Origin: JBGSLA01 sp965602785
Lineage (GTDB): Bacteria > Desulfobacterota > Desulfobaccia > Desulfobaccales > 0-14-0-80-60-11
Direction: 5' to 3'
Length of the DNA: 5,925 nucleotides
Assembly: GCA_965602785.1 (NCBI GenBank)
Contig: CBFDAH010000180.1
Coordinates: forward strand, 1 to 5,925
Numbering within the stretch: the stretch's first letter is position 1; each line of letters starts with the position of its first letter. Below are positions 1 through 5,898 of this stretch, piece after piece. The translations under genes were made by a program, and so were the position numbers. A model generated the notes under the pieces. The model did no database searches, was not told where the DNA came from, and was given only the letters and a program-made list of their open reading frames with translations.

Positions 1-1
1 G

Positions 2-110
2 ACGGGTGCGCTTGGTCGGCCCTCCCAGGTTGAAAGGCAAGGCGGAGATCAAAGAAATTTTTCGCAAGGGTGAGTTTTAGATTCATGAAGGTTACCTACT
101 TTCCTGGCTG
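2..110 (+). repeat. Direct repeat, left copy (hdrC end / hdrB start)
   Basis: Aligned without gaps to 5790-5898, 100 of 109 bases match by hand count. Mismatches are at 42, 43, 53, 54, 80, 82, 84, 101 and 105. The similarity covers the end of the hdrC-like frame, the 4-base spacer and the first 8 codons plus part of the ninth of hdrB, then stops abruptly. On the left it is cut by the window edge and may extend further. The offset between copies is 5788 bases. The reading frame is kept in both copies, so this is duplicated coding sequence, not a mobile-element end. Confidence 0.93.
3..80 (+). CDS. hdrC: HdrC-like protein, C-terminal end only (runs off left edge)
   Basis: The frame entering from the left edge reads RVRLVGPPRLKGKAEIKEIF... 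and stops at TAG 78-80. Its 25 residues match the end of the small basic protein at 5677-5868 at 23 of 25 positions; the differences are Ala for Trp and Glu for Lys. That second copy, like this one, sits 4 bases before an ATG that begins the HdrB-type sequence MKVTY(F/Y)PGC, and a basic tail ending in a K-x-E-I-x-x-I-F pattern is what I expect at the HdrC C-terminus. HdrC is the small [4Fe-4S] subunit that links HdrA to HdrB. Its Fe-S domain, if present, lies outside the window, so I cannot tell whether this copy is complete. The HdrC assignment comes from position and tail similarity, not from a catalytic motif. Confidence 0.6.
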   Translation, partial: RVRLVGPPRLKGKAEIKEIFRKGEF

Positions 111-222
111 CCCCATGCGCATCTTCATGAGCACCGGGGAGACCCTGGCGGACCGCGAGGTCTAGATCACTTCAAAGGCGGCCAACCAGGGCAAATTCCA
201 GGCGAGGAGGAAAGGTTTATGA
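85..222 (+). pseudogene. hdrB: Broken hdrB-like remnant
   Basis: ATG at 85 follows the hdrC-like stop by 4 bases and opens MKVTYFPGC, almost identical to the start of the hdrB at 5873. HdrB (CCG-domain subunit, site of heterodisulfide reduction) normally continues with a sequence like SLEGTA. Here the match to the second copy ends after the Cys codon at 109-111, and the frame continues PMRIFMSTGETLADREV to TAG 163-165, giving only 26 residues against about 290 for HdrB. Past the TAG the same frame stays open for 18 more codons and ends at TGA 220-222, overlapping the ATG of the next gene as ATGA. This fits an hdrB that lost its middle by deletion and then gained a stop. I cannot identify the tail; it might be the HdrB C-terminus or another gene. 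It could still be translated as a short peptide. Confidence 0.55.
204..215 (+). promoter_or_regulatory. Strong ribosome binding site for the NuoE-like gene
   Basis: GAGGAGGAAAGG contains a full AGGAGG core (205-210) 8 bases before the ATG at 219. It lies inside the open tail of the broken hdrB frame, so it would allow independent initiation even though translation of hdrB is interrupted. Confidence 0.85.
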
Positions 223-683
223 GCGTGACTTTTAACGCCTTGGAAAATATTTTGGAGCATTATCCCCCCAGTTCTGAACATTTGATCAGCGCTCTACAAG
301 ATGTACAGGCCAAATTCAACCATATCCCCCTCGAAGCGATGACGGCGGTGTGCGACCATTTGGGGGTGACGCTGTCCCAGGGTTGGGCCGTGGCCACTTT
401 TTTCAAGTCGTTCAGTCTCGAACCTCTAGGTGAGCATGTAATCAAGGTCTGTCTGGGCACCGCCTGTCACCTTAAGGGTGGTCAACGCCTGGTAGAGAGC
501 CTGGAACGCGAGCTGAAGGTTGAACGGGGCCATACCACCGCAGACCTGCGCTTCACCTTGGAAACGGTCAATTGTGTAGGGGCCTGTGCCCTGGCTCCGC
601 TGGCATTGGTGGATGAGGGGTATCACCCTAATACTACCTCCCGAAAACTAAAAAAATACCTGAAGAAAGTTGCGGCAAAGTAG
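219..683 (+). CDS. nuoE: NuoE/HydC-type [2Fe-2S] subunit
   Basis: This 154-residue thioredoxin-fold [2Fe-2S] protein is the 24-kDa-type subunit of NADH dehydrogenases and of HydABC-type hydrogenases, where it partners the FMN subunit. The four ligands are visible: C78 and C83 (C-x4-C, in CLGTAC) and C119 and C123 (C-x3-C, in CVGACA). The helical N-terminal region carries the family's ATFFKSF stretch near residues 59-65. Length is normal (about 150-170). The start is well supported by an AGGAGG core 8 bases upstream. The NuoF-like gene follows after 25 bases. There is no signal peptide or membrane segment, so it should act in the cytoplasm as part of a soluble complex. The family is clear. Which complex it serves is inferred from the hdr genes around it; no hydrogenase catalytic subunit is visible. 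Confidence 0.93.
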   Translation: MSVTFNALENILEHYPPSSEHLISALQDVQAKFNHIPLEAMTAVCDHLGVTLSQGWAVATFFKSFSLEPLGEHVIKVCLGTACHLKGGQRLVESLERELKVERGHTTADLRFTLETVNCVGACALAPLALVDEGYHPNTTSRKLKKYLKKVAAK

Positions 684-708
684 AAACCATTGGGAATGGG
701 GATACGAG

Positions 709-2610
709 ATGCCACAAGAAAGCACCGCTTTAAAATTGGAGGACTTTCGACTTGGCTCCGCGGCGGAATTGGCGGCATTCCAGGAAAGCATCCTGGCTGA
801 GAGAGATCCCGACCGACCAGTAATCATTGTGTGCCATGGTACCGGTTGCCAGGCTAAGAATAGCCCCAAAGTAGCCGACGCCCTGCGCCTGGCTATTGAA
901 GCCGCGGGGATTAAGGCTCAGGTGTTCCCGCAGATCAAGACTACCGGCTGTCACGGCTTTTGTTCCATGGCGCCCCTGGTGATTTTCCAGCCATCTGGCC
1001 TGTTCTACAAGGGGGTCCAGCCGGAAAATGCCGAAGAAATCGTCCAGACCACCATCCTTGAGGGTAGACCGGTGGAGTCTCTGTTGTATGTGGAACCCAA
1101 AACCGCCAAGCCTATTGTTTATGATAAGGACATCCCCTTTTACAAAAACCAACAGCGAATTGTGTTTCGGAACATCGGTAAGATCGACCCGACTGACATT
1201 AGGGACTCCATCGCCGTGGGCGGCTACCAGGGCCTGGCCAAGGCCCTTACCACTATGACTCCGGAGGAGATAATTGCCGCGGTGGAGGCTTCCGGACTGC
1301 GGGGTCGGGGGGGCGGTGGTTTTCCCACCGGACGCAAGTGGCGCTCGGCCATGGAACATGCCCAGGAAAATCCGGGTCCGGTCTATGTGATAGGTAATGG
1401 CGATGAAGGGGACCCCGGAGCTTTCATGGACCGGACTCTAATGGAGGGTGATCCTAACGTGGTCCTGGAGGGGATGATAATCGGCGCCTATGCCTTGGGA
1501 GCTAATCAAGGCTATATCTACGTGCGACTTGAATATCCCTTGGCCGTCCAACATCTTCAGGTAGCCATCGAACAGGCCCGGACCCTGGGCCTCCTGGGAA
1601 AAAACATCCTGGGCTCGGGCTTTAACTTTGATATCCAGATTAATCGGGGAGCAGGGGCCTTTGTATGTGGGGAATCCACGGCCTTGATGACATCCATCGA
1701 GGGCAAGCCAGGGGAGCCCCGGGCCAAGTACATCCACACCGTGGAAAAGGGGCTATGGGGTCGCCCCTCCGTCCTGAACAACGTGGAAACCTGGGCCAAT
1801 GTGCCGGTGATCATCGACAAGGGCGCCGACTGGTACCGGGACATCGGCACCGAAGGCAGCAAGGGCACCAAGATTTTCTCCCTGGTAGGCCAGGTGAATA
1901 ACGTGGGGCTGGTGGAGGTCCCCATGGGGATCACCATCGAGGAGATGGTGATGGATATCGGTGGAGGGGTGCCGAAATCTAAAGAATTCAAGGCCATCCA
2001 GATCGGCGGACCCTCGGGCGGGTGTATTCCCAGGGAGCACTGGGACCTGCCCATCGATTTTGACTCCCTGTGGGAAGCCGGCGCCATGATGGGTTCGGGG
2101 GGGATGATCGTCATGGACAACTCCACCTGTATGGTGGATTTGGCCAAATACTTCCTGGACTTCCTGATTGATGAGTCCTGCGGCAAGTGCATCCCCTGCC
2201 GCCTGGGCCTGAAGCGCATGCGGGAGCTTCTGGAGGAGATCTCTTGCGGCAGTGGCTCCCTGGAGGGCTTGAAAGAGCTGCAATCCCTCTCTGAGGCGGT
2301 GAAAGACGGGGCGCTGTGCGGCCTGGGGGGGTCGGCCCCCAACCCGGTGCTCACCACCCTGCGGTATTTCCGGGACGAATACGAATCCCACATTTTCCAC
2401 AAGAAGTGCCCGGCCGCGGTCTGCAAGGAGCTTATTAATTATGCCATTAACCCGGAGTTGTGCAACGGCTGCACCGCCTGTGTGCGGGAGTGCCCCGAGA
2501 TGGCCATCACCGGGACCAAGAAGGAACCCCACACGCTCAACGCTTCCCTATGCATCAAGTGCGGCGCCTGCTTTGAGGTCTGCAAGTTCGGGGCGGTGGC
2601 AGTCGCCTAA
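709..2610 (+). CDS. nuoF: NuoF/HydB-type NAD(P)H-binding flavoprotein with extra ferredoxin domains
   Basis: This 633-residue protein has the architecture of HydB/HndC: an N-terminal thioredoxin-like [2Fe-2S] domain (C42, C47, C81, C85), the FMN and nucleotide-binding NuoF core, a [4Fe-4S] site and a C-terminal double ferredoxin. The Gly-rich FMN motif GLRGRGGGGFPTGRKW is at about 197-211, and the NGDEGDPGAFMDR stretch of the nucleotide/flavin site at about 230-242. The N3-type cluster ligands are C491, C494, C497 and C537. The ferredoxin ligands are C585/C588/C591/C595 and C615/C618/C621/C625, all intact. It should exchange electrons between NAD(H) or NADP(H) and the Fe-S chain; the nucleotide preference cannot be read here. 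I chose ATG 709 because GGGGA (698-702) lies 6 bases upstream; a TTG at 670 is in frame but would overlap nuoE. Plain respiratory NuoF is about 430 residues and lacks both extra domains, so this is the bifurcating-hydrogenase type rather than complex I. Confidence 0.94.
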   Translation: MPQESTALKLEDFRLGSAAELAAFQESILAERDPDRPVIIVCHGTGCQAKNSPKVADALRLAIEAAGIKAQVFPQIKTTGCHGFCSMAPLVIFQPSGLFYKGVQPENAEEIVQTTILEGRPVESLLYVEPKTAKPIVYDKDIPFYKNQQRIVFRNIGKIDPTDIRDSIAVGGYQGLAKALTTMTPEEIIAAVEASGLRGRGGGGFPTGRKWRSAMEHAQENPGPVYVIGNGDEGDPGAFMDRTLMEGDPNVVLEGMIIGAYALGANQGYIYVRLEYPLAVQHLQVAIEQARTLGLLGKNILGSGFNFDIQINRGAGAFVCGESTALMTSIEGKPGEPRAKYIHTVEKGLWGRPSVLNNVETWANVPVIIDKGADWYRDIGTEGSKGTKIFSLVGQVNNVGLVEVPMGITIEEMVMDIGGGVPKSKEFKAIQIGGPSGGCIPREHWDLPIDFDSLWEAGAMMGSGGMIVMDNSTCMVDLAKYFLDFLIDESCGKCIPCRLGLKRMRELLEEISCGSGSLEGLKELQSLSEAVKDGALCGLGGSAPNPVLTTLRYFRDEYESHIFHKKCPAAVCKELINYAINPELCNGCTACVRECPEMAITGTKKEPHTLNASLCIKCGACFEVCKFGAVAVA

Positions 2611-2620
2611 GAGGAGGGGG
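2611..2620 (+). promoter_or_regulatory. Ribosome binding site for the HoxU-like gene
   Basis: GAGGAGGGGG begins immediately after the TAA of the NuoF-like gene and precedes ATG 2622 by one base (4 bases from the AGGAGG core). It fixes the start of the next gene and fills the entire gap, so the two genes are almost certainly cotranscribed. Confidence 0.8.
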
Positions 2621-2621
2621 C

Positions 2622-3194
2622 ATGATTACATTTACCATCAACGGCAAAGAAGTCCAGGGGCAGGACGGCTGGACCATCCTGAGCGTGGCCCGGTGGCACG
2701 GCATTGAGATTCCCACCCTTTGCCACCACGGAGTGCTGGAGCCTTATGGAGCCTGCCGCCTGTGCGTGGTGGAGGTGGACGACGGCAAACGCTCCCGGGT
2801 GGTGATCTCCTGCATGTACCCCATCCGGCCGGGAATTAAAGTGCAGACGAACACTTCCCGGGTGACCAACGTGCGGCGCTGGATCATACAATTGCTGCTG
2901 GACGAAAGCCCGGAGGCGCCCAAAATTCAGGAGCTAGCCCAGACCTTTTCGGTGACCCCCTCGCGGTTCGAGAAAGCAGGAATTGATTTTGCTTGCCATC
3001 TCTGCGGCCTGTGCGTGCGGACCTGCCGGGAAGTGGTGGGCGCACAGGCCCTTACTTTCGGCAACCGGGGGCTGCGCAAGGAGATCACCAGTCCCTTCCA
3101 TGCGGCCAGTAAGGCGTGCCTGGGGTGCGGCACCTGCGTCCATATATGTCCCACCGGGGCAATGGAACAGGTGTTCCAGCGGGTCAAGGGATAA
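2622..3194 (+). CDS. Short NuoG-N/HoxU-type Fe-S subunit
   Basis: This 190-residue electron-transfer protein corresponds to the N-terminal Fe-S part of NuoG, HoxU or the HydA N-terminus. Ligands for the plant-type [2Fe-2S] cluster are C34, C45, C48 and C64. A double ferredoxin follows with C125/C128/C131/C135 and C166/C169/C172/C176. The stretch between them (about 75-120), where NuoG, HoxU and HydA carry the His-x3-Cys-x2-Cys-x5-Cys site of cluster N5, has no Cys or His ligand, so that cluster is absent. There is no H-cluster domain, so it is not a hydrogenase. It probably carries electrons between the NuoF-like flavoprotein and the HdrA/MvhD protein encoded 41 bases downstream. The ribosome binding site leaves little doubt about the start. 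The partner assignment is inference. The protein is complete and ends normally at TAA 3192-3194. Confidence 0.88.
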   Translation: MITFTINGKEVQGQDGWTILSVARWHGIEIPTLCHHGVLEPYGACRLCVVEVDDGKRSRVVISCMYPIRPGIKVQTNTSRVTNVRRWIIQLLLDESPEAPKIQELAQTFSVTPSRFEKAGIDFACHLCGLCVRTCREVVGAQALTFGNRGLRKEITSPFHAASKACLGCGTCVHICPTGAMEQVFQRVKG

Positions 3195-3225
3195 GCTCGG
3201 GTACCTGGGGAAGCAGGCAAATGAA

Positions 3226-3233
3226 AGAGGAAG
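3226..3233 (+). promoter_or_regulatory. Ribosome binding site deciding the HdrA-like start
   Basis: AGAGGAAG, with its AGAGG core at 3226-3230, lies 5 bases before ATG 3236. An in-frame ATG at 3221 would add five residues (MKEEA) and has only GGGGAAG (3207-3213) before it. An upstream in-frame ATG at 3116 lies inside the ferredoxin coding region of the previous gene and its extension looks like out-of-frame sequence, so it was rejected. Confidence 0.65.
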
Positions 3234-3235
3234 CC

Positions 3236-5659
3236 ATGAACACCGAGAGCAAAATCGGAATTTTCCTGTGCGAATGTGGGGACAAGATCAGCAGCCGCAT
3301 GGATCTGCCGGGGGTATGCGACCTGCTGGGATATGAGTCCTGGGGCCATTTGGGAGTTTACCCTTATCCCTGCCTGGATCCAGGGTTGGAGGCCATGCGG
3401 CAGGAAGTTCGGGCCAAGGGATTGGACCGCGTCCTGGTGGGGGGCTGCTCCTCCCGGCTCATGAAGAAGAGATTCGCTAGCGGCCTGACCCCGGTGGGGA
3501 TCGACAAGCACCAGGTAGAGATGATCAACCTTAAGGACCACGTGGCCGCCGTCCATGAAGCCAGCCCCCAGGAGTTGGCCCGCAAGGCCGCGGCCTTGAT
3601 CGCCGGCGGCCTGGCCAGCCTCAACCTCGTGGAGCCGTATGAACCCGTGTCATTGAGCTTCGAGGGGCCGGCTCTCATTTTGGGAGGCGGCATCTCCGGT
3701 TTTACTGCGGCCCGGGAGTTGGCCCGCCAGGGCATGGAGAGCGTGTTGTTTTCCCGAGCTCTAACCCCTGAACAAGTTCTGGACGAGCTGTATCGGACAT
3801 TTCCCGGCTGCCGCCTCTTCTGGGGGGAAATGGGGGAACTCCTCCAGGAGGTGTTTGCCAGTCCCTTGGTCAAAGTAATGCCGGATCAGCCTCTGGAGTA
3901 CATCATCGGCGGGGTTGGTAACTACCGCGTGGGGCTTAAGGAGCCTGCCGGCAGCGTGACCGAGGTGGCCGGCGCGGCTATCATAACCGCCCTGGATCGG
4001 GAATTTGTCCCTACGGATACCGCCTATATTGGGGGGGGCGAACGGGTATGTGACCTGCTGGACCTGGAAAAAAAGCTGCTCGAAGGTGACTTTAAACCGG
4101 GCAAGATGGTCTTCTGGGTGAACAGTCCGGAACATGGCCAGGCCGCCCAGGAAGTCGCGGCGGTGGCCGCCTGGCGCAACAGCCTGTTGTTGACCCGGGA
4201 ACACCCTCAGGTCAAACCAACCGTGCTGTATCCAGCCAATATCAGGCTCCCCCTTACCGGTGCCGACTTGGTGGAGGCCAGGGCCCGTGGAATCTGTCTC
4301 CAGTCTTTCGCCCCGGAAGTATACCCGGTAGTCCAATCCGGCTATCTGACCTATGTGAGTCCCTCGGACCACCTGGAATATGAACTAGAATGGGACAACC
4401 TGGTGGTTTCGGCAGTGCCGGGCGAGCCGGTGGCCAAGGCCCAGGAACTCCTGCCGTGGCTGCCTATTTATCCGGAAAACGATGGCCGGCTCCAAAAGAG
4501 CAATATCGAATTCTGGCCGGATCAGGTTCCCGAGGAGTCACTCTTTTTCACCGGGTCGGCCGGGGGGGTCTATGACCTGAACGAGGTTCTGCAGCAAGGG
4601 AAAAAGGCAGCCCGGGGGGTTTTGCACCTGCGGGAAAAGGCCCTCCAGGGTAGGCTGGTGAGTCCGGTGGTGGTGCGCGTGGATAAAGACCTCTGCGAGG
4701 GCTGCGGCCTGTGTGCCGAGATTTGCCCTTACGGCGGCATTGAGCACGTCAAACCAGGGAGCGGCCCAGTACCGCGGGAGACGGACAACCACCTCTGCAG
4801 CGGCGGCGGCACCTGCGCGGCCACCTGCCCTTATGAAGCCATTAAGGTCCTTAATAGAACCACCAAGCAACTGGAGGCCCGGGTCAACGCCATGCTGGCC
4901 CGGATGCAGGAAAATGAGATTCTGGGCTTCGTCTGCAGCTGGGGTGGATTGGACTCCGCGGAACAGGCTGCGATCAAAGGGCTAACTTACCCCAGCGGCC
5001 TTTATATGGTTCCGGTAAACTGCCTGGGCTCCCTGGACCCCTTCATCCTGTCCATGGCCTTTTTGAACGGAGCCAAGGGAATTCTCTTGGCCGGCTGCAC
5101 GCCCAAACACTCCTGCCATTACCATTACGGTGTCGACCACTGCCGGTATCGGGTCAACGCCGTGAAAAAGCTCCTCTCCCTGGCCGGCCTGGAGCGGCGG
5201 CGCATCGCCATGGGCTATATAGAGGTCAACGAACCGGAATCTTTCATCCGTATGGTGGACTCCAATATGGACTACCTGGCAGAATTGCCACCCCTGCCTC
5301 GGGACGACAAGACCAGGGCCAAACTGTGGGCCATTCACGCCACCTTGCATCGGCCCCGGGTGCGCGGGGTCCTGGGGAACAGCTTGCGGCGCCGAGCCGA
5401 GAAAAAGTTTCCGGGTCCCCAATTCAATGCCTTGAACGCGGATGAGACCATGCTGAACGTCCTCAAGGAAGAGTTTCTGGCTGCCAGAATACACAAGGCA
5501 CTGAGTGATCAGCCCCTCACCCACCCTGGAATTGCCCGGGTCATTGATGAGCCGGTGGAAAGCATTACCACCCTGTTGACAGACATGGCCATAGAGGGGC
5601 GCATCACCATCAAGGACTGGGAAGAGGGCTTCCCCATCTTTACTCTGGGTAAACCGTAA
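3236..5659 (+). CDS. hdrA: Divergent HdrA-like protein fused to an MvhD-like domain
   Basis: This 807-residue protein belongs to the HdrA family, the flavin subunit that in methanogens and many anaerobes splits electrons between ferredoxin and HdrBC. Residues 1-130 form the HdrA N-domain: LCECG (C12, C14), YPCLDPG (C46) and GGCSSR (C71). A dinucleotide-binding GGGISG lies at 150-155, within a thioredoxin-reductase-like region to about 465. A double ferredoxin follows: C487/C490/C493/C497, then C521/C527/C531, where the expected second Cys is G524. Residues 560-690 resemble MvhD, the [2Fe-2S] protein that normally links a hydrogenase to HdrA, with C567, C596, C621 and C627. Residues 700-807 form an extra domain that looks winged-helix-like. 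Oddities: the ferredoxin that HdrA carries inside the flavin domain and the CVGSR...CSRICC cysteines are not recognisable, and an FSR replaces the usual acidic residue after the second strand. FAD binding and bifurcation are therefore uncertain. The family is secure, the exact role inferred. Confidence 0.85.
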   Translation: MNTESKIGIFLCECGDKISSRMDLPGVCDLLGYESWGHLGVYPYPCLDPGLEAMRQEVRAKGLDRVLVGGCSSRLMKKRFASGLTPVGIDKHQVEMINLKDHVAAVHEASPQELARKAAALIAGGLASLNLVEPYEPVSLSFEGPALILGGGISGFTAARELARQGMESVLFSRALTPEQVLDELYRTFPGCRLFWGEMGELLQEVFASPLVKVMPDQPLEYIIGGVGNYRVGLKEPAGSVTEVAGAAIITALDREFVPTDTAYIGGGERVCDLLDLEKKLLEGDFKPGKMVFWVNSPEHGQAAQEVAAVAAWRNSLLLTREHPQVKPTVLYPANIRLPLTGADLVEARARGICLQSFAPEVYPVVQSGYLTYVSPSDHLEYELEWDNLVVSAVPGEPVAKAQELLPWLPIYPENDGRLQKSNIEFWPDQVPEESLFFTGSAGGVYDLNEVLQQGKKAARGVLHLREKALQGRLVSPVVVRVDKDLCEGCGLCAEICPYGGIEHVKPGSGPVPRETDNHLCSGGGTCAATCPYEAIKVLNRTTKQLEARVNAMLARMQENEILGFVCSWGGLDSAEQAAIKGLTYPSGLYMVPVNCLGSLDPFILSMAFLNGAKGILLAGCTPKHSCHYHYGVDHCRYRVNAVKKLLSLAGLERRRIAMGYIEVNEPESFIRMVDSNMDYLAELPPLPRDDKTRAKLWAIHATLHRPRVRGVLGNSLRRRAEKKFPGPQFNALNADETMLNVLKEEFLAARIHKALSDQPLTHPGIARVIDEPVESITTLLTDMAIEGRITIKDWEEGFPIFTLGKP

Positions 5660-5676
5660 GGGCTGCCGGGGGCCGC

Positions 5677-5868
5677 TTGTCACAGGCTCAGCTCCTGCGG
5701 CGCTACCTGCTCTATAAAATGCGCCGCCACTTAAATCTGGCCGAACTAAAGGATAATCTGAATTTGGGGTGGAAGCTTTGGAAACGGAAACGGGTGCGCT
5801 TGGTCGGCCCTCCCAGGTTGAAAGGCAAGTGGGAGATCAAGAAAATTTTTCGCAAGGGTGAGTTTTAA
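5677..5868 (+). pseudogene. hdrC: HdrC C-terminal tail without its Fe-S domain
   Basis: A 63-residue, very basic frame (many Lys and Arg, no Cys) opens at TTG 5677, 18 bases after the HdrA-like stop, and ends at TAA 5866-5868, 4 bases before hdrB. Its last 25 residues match the hdrC-like end at 3-80 at 23 positions. Full HdrC is roughly 180-200 residues and carries two CxxCxxCxxxC motifs; none is here. The frame is closed upstream by TAA 5650-5652, and the only start before the tail is the TTG. An in-frame ATG at 5719 would give 49 residues. The likely reading is an hdrC whose front was lost when the block to its left was joined. It might still be translated as a small basic protein, because the frame is undamaged. 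No strong ribosome binding site precedes the TTG. Confidence 0.55.
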
Positions 5869-5898
5869 AGTTATGAAGGTTACCTACTATCCCGGCTG
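5790..5898 (+). repeat. Direct repeat, right copy (hdrC end / hdrB start)
   Basis: This is the partner of the repeat at 2-110, with 100 of 109 bases identical. It begins within the Lys/Arg-rich part of the hdrC tail and ends inside the ninth codon of hdrB (Cys of PGC). Unlike the left copy, the sequence beyond the repeat continues as a normal HdrB N-terminus, so this side looks like the original arrangement. The two copies bracket the NuoE, NuoF, HoxU-like and HdrA-like genes. Confidence 0.93.

Noticed and set aside
163..165. In-frame TAG in the hdrB remnant as a possible pyrrolysine codon
   Set aside because: The frame has also lost most of HdrB and ends after 18 more codons. No known pyrrolysine protein is recognisable, so a plain stop in a broken gene is the simpler reading.
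670..708. TTG start at 670 extending the NuoF-like protein by 13 residues
   Set aside because: It would overlap the end of nuoE and has no better ribosome binding site. ATG 709 has GGGGA at a good distance, and the added residues look like translated spacer.
1557..2532. Long minus-strand open frames opposite the NuoF-like gene (for example 1557-2426 and 1753-2532)
   Set aside because: They mirror a GC-rich gene with intact cluster motifs on the plus strand. Their translations show no recognisable domain.
219..3194. Fragment of respiratory complex I (nuo operon)
   Set aside because: The NuoF-like protein has the extra N-terminal [2Fe-2S] and C-terminal ferredoxin domains of HydB/HndC, the NuoG-like protein is only 190 residues, and no membrane subunits follow.
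3116..3235. ATG 3116 start extending the HdrA-like protein by 40 residues
   Set aside because: The extension lies in another frame of the HoxU-like ferredoxin motif and its translation does not look like protein. The HdrA N-domain begins normally just after 3236.
5660..5700. Possible transcription terminator between the HdrA-like gene and the hdrC tail
   Set aside because: The GC-rich stretch forms only weak, widely spaced complementarity and has no T-run, and the next genes continue in the same direction.
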